64,000 nt of DNA from Apostichopus japonicus (taxonomy: Eukaryota; Echinodermata; Holothuroidea; Aspidochirotida; Stichopodidae), in assembly GCF_037975245.1 (NCBI RefSeq), contig NC_092572.1, positions 4,317,501 through 4,381,500 on the forward strand. The letters run 5' to 3'. A program made the translations under genes and the position numbers. The notes beneath the pieces were generated by a model, which was given only the letters and a program-made list of their open reading frames with translations, was not told the origin of the DNA and ran no database searches. Every line of letters begins with the position of its first letter. Position 1 is the stretch's first letter. Below, piece by piece: positions 35,620-46,163 of the stretch.

Positions 35620-36027
35620 CTTTTTGTGTGATCCTGAAGCAAATGTTCTGCGAAATCTGCGTTGCTAACAGAAGTCAAATCGTGGACATGTTTGTAGAGT
35701 TCTTTCTCCATTTGCCAGTTTACGTAGGAACGTAGAAGATAGATCTTCGTGGCATCTCTTCGTCGCTGTTGTTCCTTTGCACTGCTGTTTTTGTCAGGTC
35801 CATGCAACAATGGCTTTCCTCCACTTGAACCTATACGCTCGTTCCAGGATAAGGTCGTTTTCTTTCGCCCGATTCTCCTTGCCCTGATCCCTTTTCCATG
35901 ATTGTCACTATACTCTAGTCTAATCGAATGTATTTGTACGAAAATCGTACAGTATTCTTTACTCAAAAGGCATACAAACAACAAACTATCGCGTACGAAA
36001 ATCCTTTGCGGTAAACAGTACAATAAT
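35620..36027 (-). CDS. Three-exon gene, exon 1 or first seen exon
   Basis: The minus frame is open across this segment and ends at a donor, CACAAAAAG|GTAATG (exon end 35620), in phase 2. The last 80 codons have clear coding character: SSAKEQQRRRDATKIYLLRS, then YVNWQMEKELYKHVHDL, then SNADFAEHLLQDHTKR. The 'Y..R...W......L.......FAEHLL..H' helix pattern followed by Ser/Gln/Thr-rich sequence recalls an N-terminal motif seen in multi-copy invertebrate zinc-finger-like genes, but this is a memory-based hint. No in-frame ATG exists upstream of ATGGAGAAAG (~35714); an ATG in strong context (AATCATGG, ~35898) is in another frame. The exon therefore may start at the acceptor-like CATTTCAG at 36028, or a frameshift may be present. 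The 5' limit is uncertain. Confidence 0.5.
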
Positions 36028-37050
36028 CTGAAATGCTGTGCTATAACATTATGTGTGCATGGGTACGGGCTTGTTACGCATACGCTTGCCTGTGCTATTC
36101 ACTGATCTAAATTTGCCACCGAGGTCACGTGAGTTTTAGGGGTCCCATTAAAGTAGAACGATAGTGACAGAAAAAAAATCTCTCATTTTCATATATAATG
36201 TAGTTTATATGTTACCAAGCAACATATTTTTTTAATTTTCCAAATAGCACACCGGAAAGTTATGAAAAAGGGAATTGAAACATCGTTTTTTCGTCTCCGT
36301 AATTTAGGAATTTGCAAACACTGCAACGACCTTGAACAGCCCTCAGGTCAGTGAATGACGTCACTGTGATGATCTTTTCTGTTGTGAACTGTTCAGTACG
36401 GAGCTGTGCGTGCATTTCGTGTCAGCATAACTGTTATTTTCCGGCGTAATGTTCAAGACATAAATAGATACTGAATATAATGGTGTTTCTTGATTTCTTC
36501 ACCACGTGTTTACAAGTTTTTTTTACGAAATTTGCGGCGATTTCGCAACGATTTCCCAATATCTGAAGAGGTAACTCGCAAGCTGACCCAAAGTAACGTA
36601 AATCTCAAGATCACGTTTTTGGCGGGTTTTATACAGAGTGATGTATGAATGTGCTCACTTACCAGTCAAACTGGCACAATAACAAAAGTGATGATCATGA
36701 TAGTCTCAAACATAGTTTAGTATAACATCCGAAAGAAAATCCAAAGTTCTAAACAAAGTATATTCGCTTGTATGCACTAGGCCTACTGTAAAACATAAAC
36801 GTTCCTTGTTCCGTGCGTCATTAAATCCAACAGAAAGGTTTCATTGAGCTTGAAATACAACCGCATTTGAACTCAATCGAGTAGTTAGTCTAGCTCGAAC
36901 AATTTTCTCACTACATGCAATGCCTATTGCGTTTATTCACATGCATGCCTCGTGGTTTGGGCTTCAGGAGGAATTGTATTCTAGCCCAACTTCACGTAGG
37001 TCCGCAAACGGTACTTTCACACTGTGCAAACAGAAGTGACAGTGTGCGCT
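36028..37050. other. Putative upstream region of the minus-strand gene
   Basis: Contains an E-box CACGTG (near 36126), a CRE TGACGTCA (36356-36363) and, on the minus strand, a consensus donor GTAAGT with a possible 5' UTR exon ending at about 36662. No further coding signal. Confidence 0.3.
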
Positions 37051-37058
37051 ACCGTAAG

Positions 37059-37255
37059 CAGTGGCGTCTCCAAGGGGGGGGGGGGGCAGGGGGGCACGTG
37101 CCCCCCTGGAAAACCTAGTGCCCCCCGAGTGCCCCCCCCCCATCTGAGATTTGGGTTGGTAAAAAAATATATATATATATATTTTGTTATATTCAACTCC
37201 CATCATCTGAGTTGGTTTTTCATAAGGACAAAGAAGCACAGTAATTCGTATTTTC
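37059..37255 (+). repeat. Left terminal segment of the outer hAT-like element
   Basis: It matches 56973-57145 nearly base for base. It contains a perfect 22-bp palindrome centred on CACGTG (37087-37108) and a G-run of about 13 at the start. Confidence 0.9.
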
Positions 37256-38756
37256 TTCAAATGAGCTGCGAAAAAATGAAAAAGTTTATCCTTGACCGTC
37301 GGGTATCGAAGTCGTAACCCGCGCCATCACAACTCGTGAATTGGATGCCTGTGAAATGCCGAAAATTCGGACCTGCTGTGAGAAGGGAGGGTACTGCAGT
37401 ATGTTGCCTTAGTCTGAGGTTGACAGGTTAGGAGCTGACGAAATGTGAGAATGTGAGGGTCCGCAGGCACCATACTTGCCTATATTTGTAGACCCATATA
37501 TTAACCCTGTTGTGTAGGGGGTGCAGAGGTCATTTGAGGTCAGATGCTTGTAGGAACAAATGGCGAATGTTCACACCTGCATACTGAGCTATACTCGATG
37601 TGTGATCAAACTTTGGATTGCATGGTGAGATCCCTGATAGGAGCCAATAACGATGCTGGAACCTGTTACATCTTAATAGACAAGAGCATCAATGATGCAG
37701 TATCTCAATACTGGAAGTTTTAATTTTGATTCCTAATTTCAAATCTTTGCTCTGTCTCTACAATTATCAATATCAATCATGGTACAACAAATATATAACT
37801 TGCATTTTTGCTACTTTGCCACGAATAGTCTCTGCAGGTTACACTTTATCCTGCTAGTCTTGCCTTTAGCGCTTATTGCCTGTTAGTCGAAAGAACGACG
37901 TTGCAAGGTTTAGTAATGTCATAGAATATTTAAGAACTTGTTTTTCATGTGGTACCCTTCATCTTAGGTCAGTCTCTGTTGGACTTTTTGGTCATATAGT
38001 TTGATGTCAATGACAACAGCCAAATTAGAAGAGGCGAACAACTCGACCATATTCTTGATGCCTGCCTTGAGAGCTAGGCCTATTGACCTACTGTATGTTA
38101 ATGTAGACTGTAGTGGTGACTACCATCAAAACTGTGTCCACTTCTAGATATCAAAACAACCCACGTTTTTCCATCTCAATTTTTCGGACATGAAGATTTC
38201 ATGGATTTATGACTTGGAAAAAATAATGTAAAAGAAGATTACAAGTTTTTATATGCAAGTGATGGGTGGCCTCCTCTTCCCCTAATAGCCACCTCAGTTC
38301 CTCTCCATTTTGTTATTTTATTTTAATTCTTTGTACATTTGATGTCAAACATTACAGGTTCAAAAGAAAGCTAAACATACTTCTTATAACCTTATACATC
38401 TTAGGCCTATATCCTTATAAATAAAACATAACCTTATACAATTTTTATTGTCTTATCAAAGTTGTGATGCTATGGCCGGCTCCTCTTTTATACGTACCCA
38501 TCAAACAAACTTACCCTGGTCCTTCCTAGGAAAAGCTGTCTGAACACCAGTACAATGCTAATGTGGCTATCACTGAAAGCCTAATAGGCCTAGTGGCCTA
38601 TATATATATATATTTTTTTTTTAAATTGCACTAGGCCTACAGTAAATAGCCTTCAGAAATACAAGAATGTGTATACGTAATTATACAAAATACATGAAGG
38701 GCAATCAAACAAACTTATCATGGCCCTTGCTCTGAAAAGCTACCTGAACACCATTA
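37256..38756. other. Internal sequence of the outer element, no recognised feature
   Basis: No open frame with coding character. It has a cluster of AGGCCT sites (38076, 38403, 38586, 38633). Absent from the short relative at 57 kb. Confidence 0.4.
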
Positions 38757-40457
38757 TAGTGTTCAACCGATTATGCATAACAGAAAATACCGATTACTGA
38801 TTATTTTTTCATAATCGTACCGATTCCGATTATTTGAAAATGAGAAAATATCCCGTTTATACGAAATCGGCAATAAAGTTTGACAGAAACAATTATTGTT
38901 GTGATTTTCCCCAGTTTCCTTTTGCTTCGTTGTTATACAAGGCTCTAAGGTACCATTTTGTATGTACCAAATTACCTCTGGAGTTTCTCGGAAAGAATTT
39001 TTTTTTTTTTTAAATTTCCAAAATACGGAGATATGACATCCTACCTAGTCAGCACTGTGCTAAGCGAATGGCCTAACCACCTCGACGTAAATGTCACCTG
39101 TTAATGGCTTGAAATGGGCTACGAATAGTTACTCAAAATATCCATCTCAAAAAGTATCTCAGACAAACCATCCATCTGCAATCTTTACCAAAGTGTAAAT
39201 TTTAATGACATATTGCCTTCATTCCGACAATATTTTGCACTTATTTTCAGTATTATACCGTTTATGAACAAATAGAAATGTTACGAACTTGAAGTTAAAC
39301 ATACCTATTCGTTACCTATGTAACTCCATTCAGGTTCAATAAGAATGTGTAAGCTTAGGCCAATCAAACTGAAAAGCAAATTGTACCATCGTAACTTGTT
39401 TAAAATTACTCTAAAATGTAATACCAGATTGATGTAAAGAAATAATAACAACTAGAAACTACTCCAATATAAAATATAACATTCCCTCTATAAGACATAT
39501 CACTTACATTACCTTCCAAACAAATGCCGATTTCCAGCAAATTGAAAGTTGTAAACTAAGCTACGCAATTTTTTTTTTTTTTTTTTTTTTTGCAAACCGA
39601 TGGTTAGGCTACATTTCCCATTGACTTAGTGTGGTTGTTAGGCTAACATGTGGTCGAAGATTGCAGTTTCCGTGGATATTTTTAGTTTTTATTTGCGACA
39701 CAACTAGAGCGAATAAACAGATGTCAAGTTTAGATTTCCATGCAGTTGATTTAGTGTGAAGTAAGGCTACTATGTGGTCGGAGATTTGTGAGGATTTTAG
39801 GTTATTTTCGCTGATACTGCAGGCCGTAATTTACCACGGGAAGTTCCCGGAGATTGTGCGCGACCCTCTCGCACTGCTTCAAATTTTGATGCGGGGTGAG
39901 AAAACTGCGCGATTCGCGATGCAACTGCAATTCCTAGCTAAAGCAAACGCATGTCACAATTAATTTTACACAGACACCTGATATAAAGAGGGCGATTTTT
40001 TCATATTTCATTTTTCTTTTTCGCACTCGTAATTGTGCTTTAGGAGGGCTTTTTAGCACTTGCGAGGGCGAATCGCCCGTTGCCCCCGCTTATTTCCTAC
40101 CCTGTCCAGCACATTCCTGAATTCGCGAAATTGCTATTGCTGCTATGCTTACTGTGCCAAGAAATATGCAGCCAATAACCACGAAGGAAGCAAAATCGGC
40201 GACCCTGGCAGCCTAATTTGATGAAAGTATACACTGTGAAAGACGTATAGGGGGTGCCTTTTTTTTAATATTTCGTAGTAAAAGAACAAACCTAATTCAT
40301 CAGTTGATATTTTCAACTTCCATATGTTTTTGAATAATCGGTATGACATAACTGGTATTCCACGTAATTTTTACCGATTCCGATTATGTACCGATTATGC
40401 AATATTCGTACCGATTCCGATTCCGATTAGGTTAATCGGTTGAACACTACACCAGTA
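38749..40457. mobile_element. Nested hAT-like element with ACCGATT subterminal repeats
   Basis: The ends are TAGTGTTCAACCGATTA (38757) and its reverse complement TAATCGGTTGAACACTA (ending 40449). Subterminal regions hold repeated ACCGATT(CCGATT) motifs in both ends. The flanking octamers CACCATTA (38749-38756) and CACCAGTA (40450-40457) match at 7 of 8 positions. No transposase was recognised in the 1.69-kb body; a 63-codon frame at 39772 has no family resemblance. Two related segments (39613-39660 and 39737-39790, TGTGGTCG-type) repeat inside it. Confidence 0.8.
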
Positions 40458-41171
40458 CTATCCTTAAATGGATGTTACGTAGAATTCAGCAGTACAGAAT
40501 GTAATTAGCATGCAATACACTAACACCTCGCGTACCTAACTACAGAACAGAAAATTGTTCGCGAGGGTAGCCATTTTCGTATATCTAACATGTAGCTGTT
40601 ATGAGTCATAGCCAATCTACTACAAAACAGACTTAGGGGCGGGGCTTAATCATCAAAAACGGACCTTTTTACTAAAAGTAGGGGCGGCAGCTCAGTGTTG
40701 TTTTAAGAGAGAAAAATCATTTAAACATCAAATAAAGCAAATAAAAGCCATTAAATGTCATATACATGTAGTAAAATTCTTATTAATACCTACCTGTAAA
40801 CAACAAATGGAAGTTTAAAATTTTAATAAAATATATAATACATAGGACCCTATCTTAGACGATACCACTGTTGAAAGACAGTTCTATTCTATTCTCTTTC
40901 ATAAAACATAAGTTTTGGAGCGTGTGCAAAACAGGTGTGACAAAGTGTGTTTTCAGTCCAAATTGGCCCGATTTGGACATAAATCGGTGAAAAAGTCACA
41001 GAATGAGATACAATTCTGGAATAAAAAATAGTAACTTTTGTTGGTCTATATGATATATTCTTGCTCTGGAAATTCCAGAGAAAAAGAACTTTGTTTGAAG
41101 ACGCTGAAAAATTTTTAAGAGAAGAGAAAGTCCCACTTACTGTTACAATATCTCTATACATGTAATGTATT
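40458..41171. other. Internal sequence of the outer element
   Basis: AT-rich, without repeats. A 103-codon minus-strand frame (40889-41200) lacks splice or family support. Confidence 0.35.
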
Positions 41172-41466
41172 GAGATAATAATGGGAGAAAACGAGGACAA
41201 GAAAGGAGTCGGGGGTCATGCACACATTAATTCAACAAATGCAGGTTCTATTGATAGGGTTAGGCATAATATCGACAGCATGTGGTTCATATCCTCTGCA
41301 AAATTCTGCGCATTGTTTAAATCATTACCTCAAAAATAGCAATTTCTGGAGATATCTTCAGATCGAATTTAGCATCAAATGTGGCACCATTTTGCATCTA
41401 GCCCATCCTCCGTATGCGACCCCTCCCCTTAGACCCCTCCCCAGGACGGCGATCCGTATCCACCTA
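41172..41466 (+). repeat. Internal segment of the outer hAT-like element
   Basis: Matches 57145-57462 of the short relative (GGGAGAAAACGAG... to ...CCGTATCCACCTA), lacking a block of about 30 bp (AAAATTTTCC...). It ends exactly at the CTA target duplication of the CACTA-like element. Confidence 0.85.
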
Positions 41467-41945
41467 CACGGGAAAAAAACACGCGTTTAAATCGCCGTTT
41501 TCGGTCTGTAATTGCGACGTAAATTCCGAGTTCCAGCCTGTTTCAGTTACGTTTCCACTCCTGAAACTAGTGATTAAGGTAAGCTTACGACCCAACTTAA
41601 ACGCGTGAGTTTTCCGCGTTCGCGATGACTTATTTACCGAGTACGCGGTGACCGTAAACGCCAAGTGTCATCCAAATACGGTGAAGCTCACTTAATCGTG
41701 CGGTTTCAGGGAAGGGTAATCTTTACGTTTCCGGTCGCAATTACAACAGATTCGCTACCTTAAACATGACCGTTAATCTGGAGTTTACGTTTGAATCCAG
41801 CAGTAAACTTCTCGCATTGATCATCGTAAACGCCATGATTACACCAATATATACGGAGAAACGTGGTCATCGTAAACACATTACTTACGACCAATACAGG
41901 GGCTGGGCTTATTCGCCACGTTTAGGGAGTCTTAATCGGGTTGAT
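41467..41945. repeat. Left subterminal region with CGTAA-type motifs
   Basis: About nine copies in both orientations of a degenerate motif around CGTAAAC/CGTAAG (for example CCGTAAACGCC at 41651, ATCGTAAACGCC at 41825, TTTACGTTTCC at 41725, and CGTAAATTCCGAGTTCC near 41518). The right subterminal region shares CGTAAATTCCGA. Such arrays are transposase-binding sites in plant CACTA elements; that role here is inferred. Confidence 0.6.
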
Positions 41946-43256
41946 TAGGCTGAGAAATACACGGACCACCTCTATCAAATTACATTTGATTTAAAGAAAA
42001 TTAAAAATAATAAACATAAAATCATACTCGTTTGATTTTCCACTTTTTTATTTATATATTTGCACCTCATATCGCATCGTAAACGTTTATTTGTTATTTT
42101 TACACTTATACAAAGTTTAAATCTCGAGAAGCCATTTTCCTTTTCAATTTTCAAAACATGCATTATTGTCCGGAGAATGTTTTTTGATGCCCAAATATTA
42201 CTCTACTTACATTGTGGCAATTATATACACATGCAACGATTTTAATGCCAGGTGAAAGAAGGAAAAAAACAAGTAAATATGGAATGTTTCTATTTTTAGT
42301 TACTAGTTTGCAAATCAAAACCTCTGAAAACCAGCTACCCACTTGAAGTAACTTAACATATCAGCAGTTAAATTGAACCAAACAAATTTATGTTTAAAAT
42401 TCGGTGTGTTTATCCTCAGATGATATAAACGCCTAGGCACTTCTTCCATGATGTTTATCGGCCCCTCGACCCCCCCCCCTCCACCCAGACCCGGAAACGG
42501 TACCAGCCTCTTTTATGTGGAACGAACTTGACACAGAACACCACTTCCTGCCTCATTCCGTAGCACGCTTAATATTTTGTTGCTGCTTTAAATTTTATTG
42601 TAATTAACATATATTTTGATATAAAATGCAATGATAGCCCAAACAAGATCTCTAAATTTTTTACCCTGAAAGTCTGGAATTAACCATGCATGAATAATGA
42701 AAGACAAACGTACAAGTACAACAACATTTCGACGACAAGTTATTAGGCCTATGCTCTATGTCTTATTTTAAAATATGATTTACTAAATGATTCATTAACA
42801 ATTAATAGAATCATGCTTTTTTCTAGGCTTTTGTTTCCTGAAAATATTTTAAGGATAACTTAATCCTTAACATTTAATCCCTTGATGGAATATATTAGCT
42901 GTGAAGGGAAATTAAAAAAAGGCTTCCATTAAAGCAAAAGACTAACAAGAAATAATAATTAATCTGACATTATTATGGGCATATTCTTTCTTCCTTGTTG
43001 CATTTATCTCAGGCAGGATTTCGTTTTAAAGGTATCATGTAATTACACCAAATGTTAAATTAGAGAAAACTCTTCTTTATTATACAAAATCGTCAACTGC
43101 AACTTGTTTGTATCCGAAACAACGGCGTTTGCTGTTTGTTCCTGGTGCCTCATAATCAACAAATGCTCAGGACAGGATTATCCACGTGCAACAGGGGCAC
43201 GAGTTTAAACGTTGGGTAAAAAATTCAAAGAAATATTGTTATAAAGTTACATTATT
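41946..43256. other. CACTA-like element interior, no recognised feature
   Basis: AT-rich, with a C-run at 42471. No coding signal. Confidence 0.35.
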
Positions 43257-43538
43257 CTACGCTGTATATGGTACAAAAAGTTCAAAGAAGTCAAACGAAA
43301 TGGACTTCGATATGCAGTCTTTACGCTGTTGATCAATGACTGTTTTTATGTGATGTAATAACGTATCATAACCACCGTGGGCAAATATATGTCTTTTGTG
43401 AGCTATACATCCGGCGTTATCCGGTACCAATGTATCTCTATGGGAGCTCAAATAAACTGTTTGCCACGGGCCTCCCACAAGCTTAATCCGGCACATCAAA
43501 CAATGACCATTTTCACCATTTGGAGGGGGGTCATACCT
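43257..43538 (-). CDS. Zinc-finger-like coding segment, possible transposon protein part
   Basis: A 93-codon minus frame, open from just after a stop at 43539, with strong coding character: DPPPNGENGHCLMCRIKLVG, then WQTVYLSSHRDTLVPDNAGC, then AHKRHIFAHGGYDTLLHHIK, ending in ELFVPYTA and TAG. The C-x2-C at HCLMC and the 'GC..H....F.AHGGYD.LLHHI' pattern resemble the BED-like fingers at the N-terminus of transposase-derived proteins (C..C...F...GG...L..H). There is no ATG before residue 14 and no good acceptor at the 5' edge, so it may be a decayed or partial exon. It lies inside the CACTA-like element and is a candidate cargo or transposase fragment. Confidence 0.45.
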   Translation of the reverse strand, partial: RYDPPPNGENGHCLMCRIKLVGGPWQTVYLSSHRDTLVPDNAGCIAHKRHIFAHGGYDTLLHHIKTVIDQQRKDCISKSISFDFFELFVPYTA

Positions 43539-43944
43539 TCATTGTTATTGTTCAACCTAATTAACAGCCCAAGTTGGGGCGTCAGTCGGTACGCATGTTA
43601 AAGATACGTCTCCTTTCCTAACGGTGGGTATCCTTTTTTCTGGACTTTTCGCTAAGGAGAACGTCCTTATAAAAAAATGAGTCCAGCCTCATTTTGTTCA
43701 GTCTTTCCGACTCCCAAGTGAACTCCTGCACTACGGTACCCTAGCTCGTTCGCTCTCCATGTCAGATTCCTCGGATGACATATACTCAGTTGACATCACT
43801 GTACAGTCTGTCTTTTCTCTCCTCTGACCAGTCTATGTTCTTCATTGCGCTCAATCTACACTGAAGTTTCTGTAAACAAAGACACAAGAATAGGTATGAA
43901 TTAGACATATATAAAGATCAGTTGGCATATAGTTTACTTTTGTC

Positions 43945-44296
43945 GAAAAATATACTAGCTCCAACTGGCAATATCTCCAGCCCCCCCCCCAGTGAAAAAT
44001 GTGGAGGCGCGGATGTATCATTCCGCCCCCCCCCCCCGCTTCGCAAGTCAGAAAAAAACCCTTTTTCATTTCCAAATGAGAACAAAAATATCTCATTTGG
44101 AGCACCAAATTGCATCTAAGGCCAGGTGAAAATACAAACTTAAGTTTACAAAATGGGGTGGGTGTTGAAGTGTGCTTTATTGCACCAAATTGCATCTGAG
44201 GCCACCTGGAAATGCAAAAACTCCCCTTAGACCCCTCCCCCGGGACGGCCATCAGTCTTCAACCCCCCTACTCAAATGTACCTTCCTACGCCACTG
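43945..44296 (+). mobile_element. Truncated copy of the 56.66-kb hAT-like family
   Basis: From about 43978 it is collinear with 56698-56971 plus 57530-57599 (CCGCTTCGCAAGTCAG, CATTTCCAAATGAGAA, CACCAAATTGCATCT twice, to CTTCCTACGCCACTG at 44296). It shows the family without the insertion present at 57 kb. The left end is missing or diverged, so no TSD could be checked. Confidence 0.75.
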
Positions 44297-44737
44297 TATG
44301 TTTCAACGGTTTACAAAGCAGATTTGTTTATGGGTTGGGGGAGGTAGGGGGTACGTGGTCGGGTGACGTTCACCATCACAAAGTTAGAACGTGAATGTAT
44401 CAATAACAGTATACCCTGGAAAATTGTGCATGAAACATTTTACAGATATCTAAAAGGAGATTATTATATTATTTCTCTCACTGTCATATTTTAACTCTTT
44501 TAATTTATCGTTTTTAAAGGAGCGAATTCCTGTACAGGTCTAGGGTTTATATAACGGTGACTTTTAGTGATTGAAAAATTACATTAATAAGTCTTGGCCT
44601 AGTGTTACGTACCGAACAATCCAGTAGCACAGAGAACTTCGTTTTCGTTTTTTTTTCGAAAGAAGTTGTTCCTTCTCAGCCAGTAGTGCTCGGAGTGCCT
44701 TTAATTCTTCCTTCAAATGTTTGCACCAAGCTTTCTG
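44297..44737. other. No recognised feature
   Basis: Unique-looking sequence in the interior of the CACTA-like element. Confidence 0.3.
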
Positions 44738-44911
44738 TCACAACATGTGCATACTGCCGCGGTAGTTCCAACTGTCGCTGCTTCTAAATGTTTTTTCTTT
44801 TTCCAATACACGTATGACATTTTCCTGCGGAACATCATTAAAAACCAGCGACGGATCGAATTGAAAGTGTACTTTTATAAACTGGCAACCTTGCTTCCAC
44901 GGAGCTTTCTG
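44738..44911 (-). CDS. Weak candidate coding segment
   Basis: A 57-codon minus frame between TAA (44912) and TGA (44738), reading KAPWKQGCQFIKVHFQFDPS, then VFNDVPQENVIRVLEKEKTF and SSDSWNYRG. Amino acid composition looks protein-like. A shorter frame starting ATGGACGATTCC (44950 region) overlaps its 5' side. No family match and no firm splice sites. Confidence 0.22.
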   Translation of the reverse strand, partial: QKAPWKQGCQFIKVHFQFDPSLVFNDVPQENVIRVLEKEKTFRSSDSWNYRGSMHML

Positions 44912-45282
44912 TTACTTCTGCAATAAACCACGAAGCCGGAATCGTCCATTTTGAATGCTCTTTGCAATGTAGAACTCGATTGAGGATCAAGTGCGGTGTG
45001 AATCAAACCAACGTGTTGCTACTTGTGATACCGCCTTTTACTGATTTCAAATTGCCCGCTTTCTAGTAAGCCCAGGCTGTGACGTAATTAACTATACTGA
45101 ATACGTTATTGTTACTAACCAACTGGAGTAGCCAACCAGTGAACTGCAAAGTGACAGACAGTAAACTTTATCATTGTGATGTGACCGGAAATTTCACTTG
45201 CTTATCTGGAAATGGTATTTATAGTAAGTGAGCAGTATACTTTTCTGTTTCGTACATATATTGCGGTGGGTATTTGTGCGTT

Positions 45283-45400
45283 TCATCGCTTTACGTGCAT
45301 GATATAGTCCTTGAATATACTTCTTCGAATATCACTTGACGGCATATTGAGAGAAATCGGCAGAGCAAAAAACGGAGTGTTGAAATCTATCTCGACTAAT
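45283..45400 (-). CDS. Weak candidate exon
   Basis: Starts after a strong minus-strand acceptor (ATGTCCTTTTTCATAG) and reads LVEIDFNTPFFALPISLNMP then SSDIRRSIFKDYIMH. It can either use a donor, CAC|GTAAAG, or run on to TGA at 45283. It lies on the same strand as, and upstream of, the segments at 44.7-44.9 and 43.3-43.5 kb, so the three could belong to one gene inside the CACTA-like element. Phase continuity between them was not demonstrated. Confidence 0.25.
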
Positions 45401-45453
45401 CTATGAAAAAGGACATGGACAATGGGAATCGTAAGAGGAGCATTTAAAACGGG

Positions 45454-45502
45454 GGGAGGGGAGGGGAGGGGCAGGGGGAGGGGCAGGGGCAGGGGGGCAT
45501 GT
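45454..45502 (+). other. G-quadruplex-forming tract
   Basis: Runs of 4-6 G separated by single A or CA bases (GGGGGGAGGGGAGGGGAGGGG, then GCAGGGGGAGGGGCAGGGG, then CAGGGGGG). It satisfies the G-quadruplex pattern several times over. Confidence 0.85.
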
Positions 45503-46163
45503 GGTAGGAGGTTGGAGGTTGGAAAAAGTTTCGCACAAAATTTAAGCAAAAATTACTTAAATCTCAAATATGGATTTGCCCCGCTATGACCGACAAAGTT
45601 TAGCCGAGGTTTTTGAAGCCTGACACTGAGTACCGATTGTTCGATATCCCAGTTCCGAGGCTTGTGCCCCCCCCCCCTCACCCACCCACCCTGTCCCCGT
45701 TTTTAAATAAATGCCCTAAATAGCTATTCTGGACCCGACCATTTCTAAAGCCGCAAAAACGGCATCACCAAAGAACCGGCTAATTATATTTTAATTTCTA
45801 TCTCAGGACTAAACTCGAAGGGGGTACATATAGTTGGATAGAAGGAGACATCCACAAATATCCAAAATATGACTCATTTGTAATATTAGATGAATTCTAC
45901 GACCATTCTGGATCAGTTTAGGGGAAAATGTTGTATCCATGAGATGTCAATGTGTTCCTCGATCACCTAACTTTCCAATTAAAATAAACGGATTACATTC
46001 TATAACAAAGGCATATGCAATTAAACAGGTTCATAATAAAATTAAGAACGATTCTTTGCATTAACAGTTAAGTTTACCACACATTGGGGAACCTGACGAG
46101 GGGGGGGGGGGGGCGAGTGGGTGGGTGCACCACATGGTTGCATTGGGTCCCCAATATAGCGTT
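45503..46163. other. No recognised feature
   Basis: C-run at 45667 and G-run at 46100. No coding signal. Confidence 0.3.
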
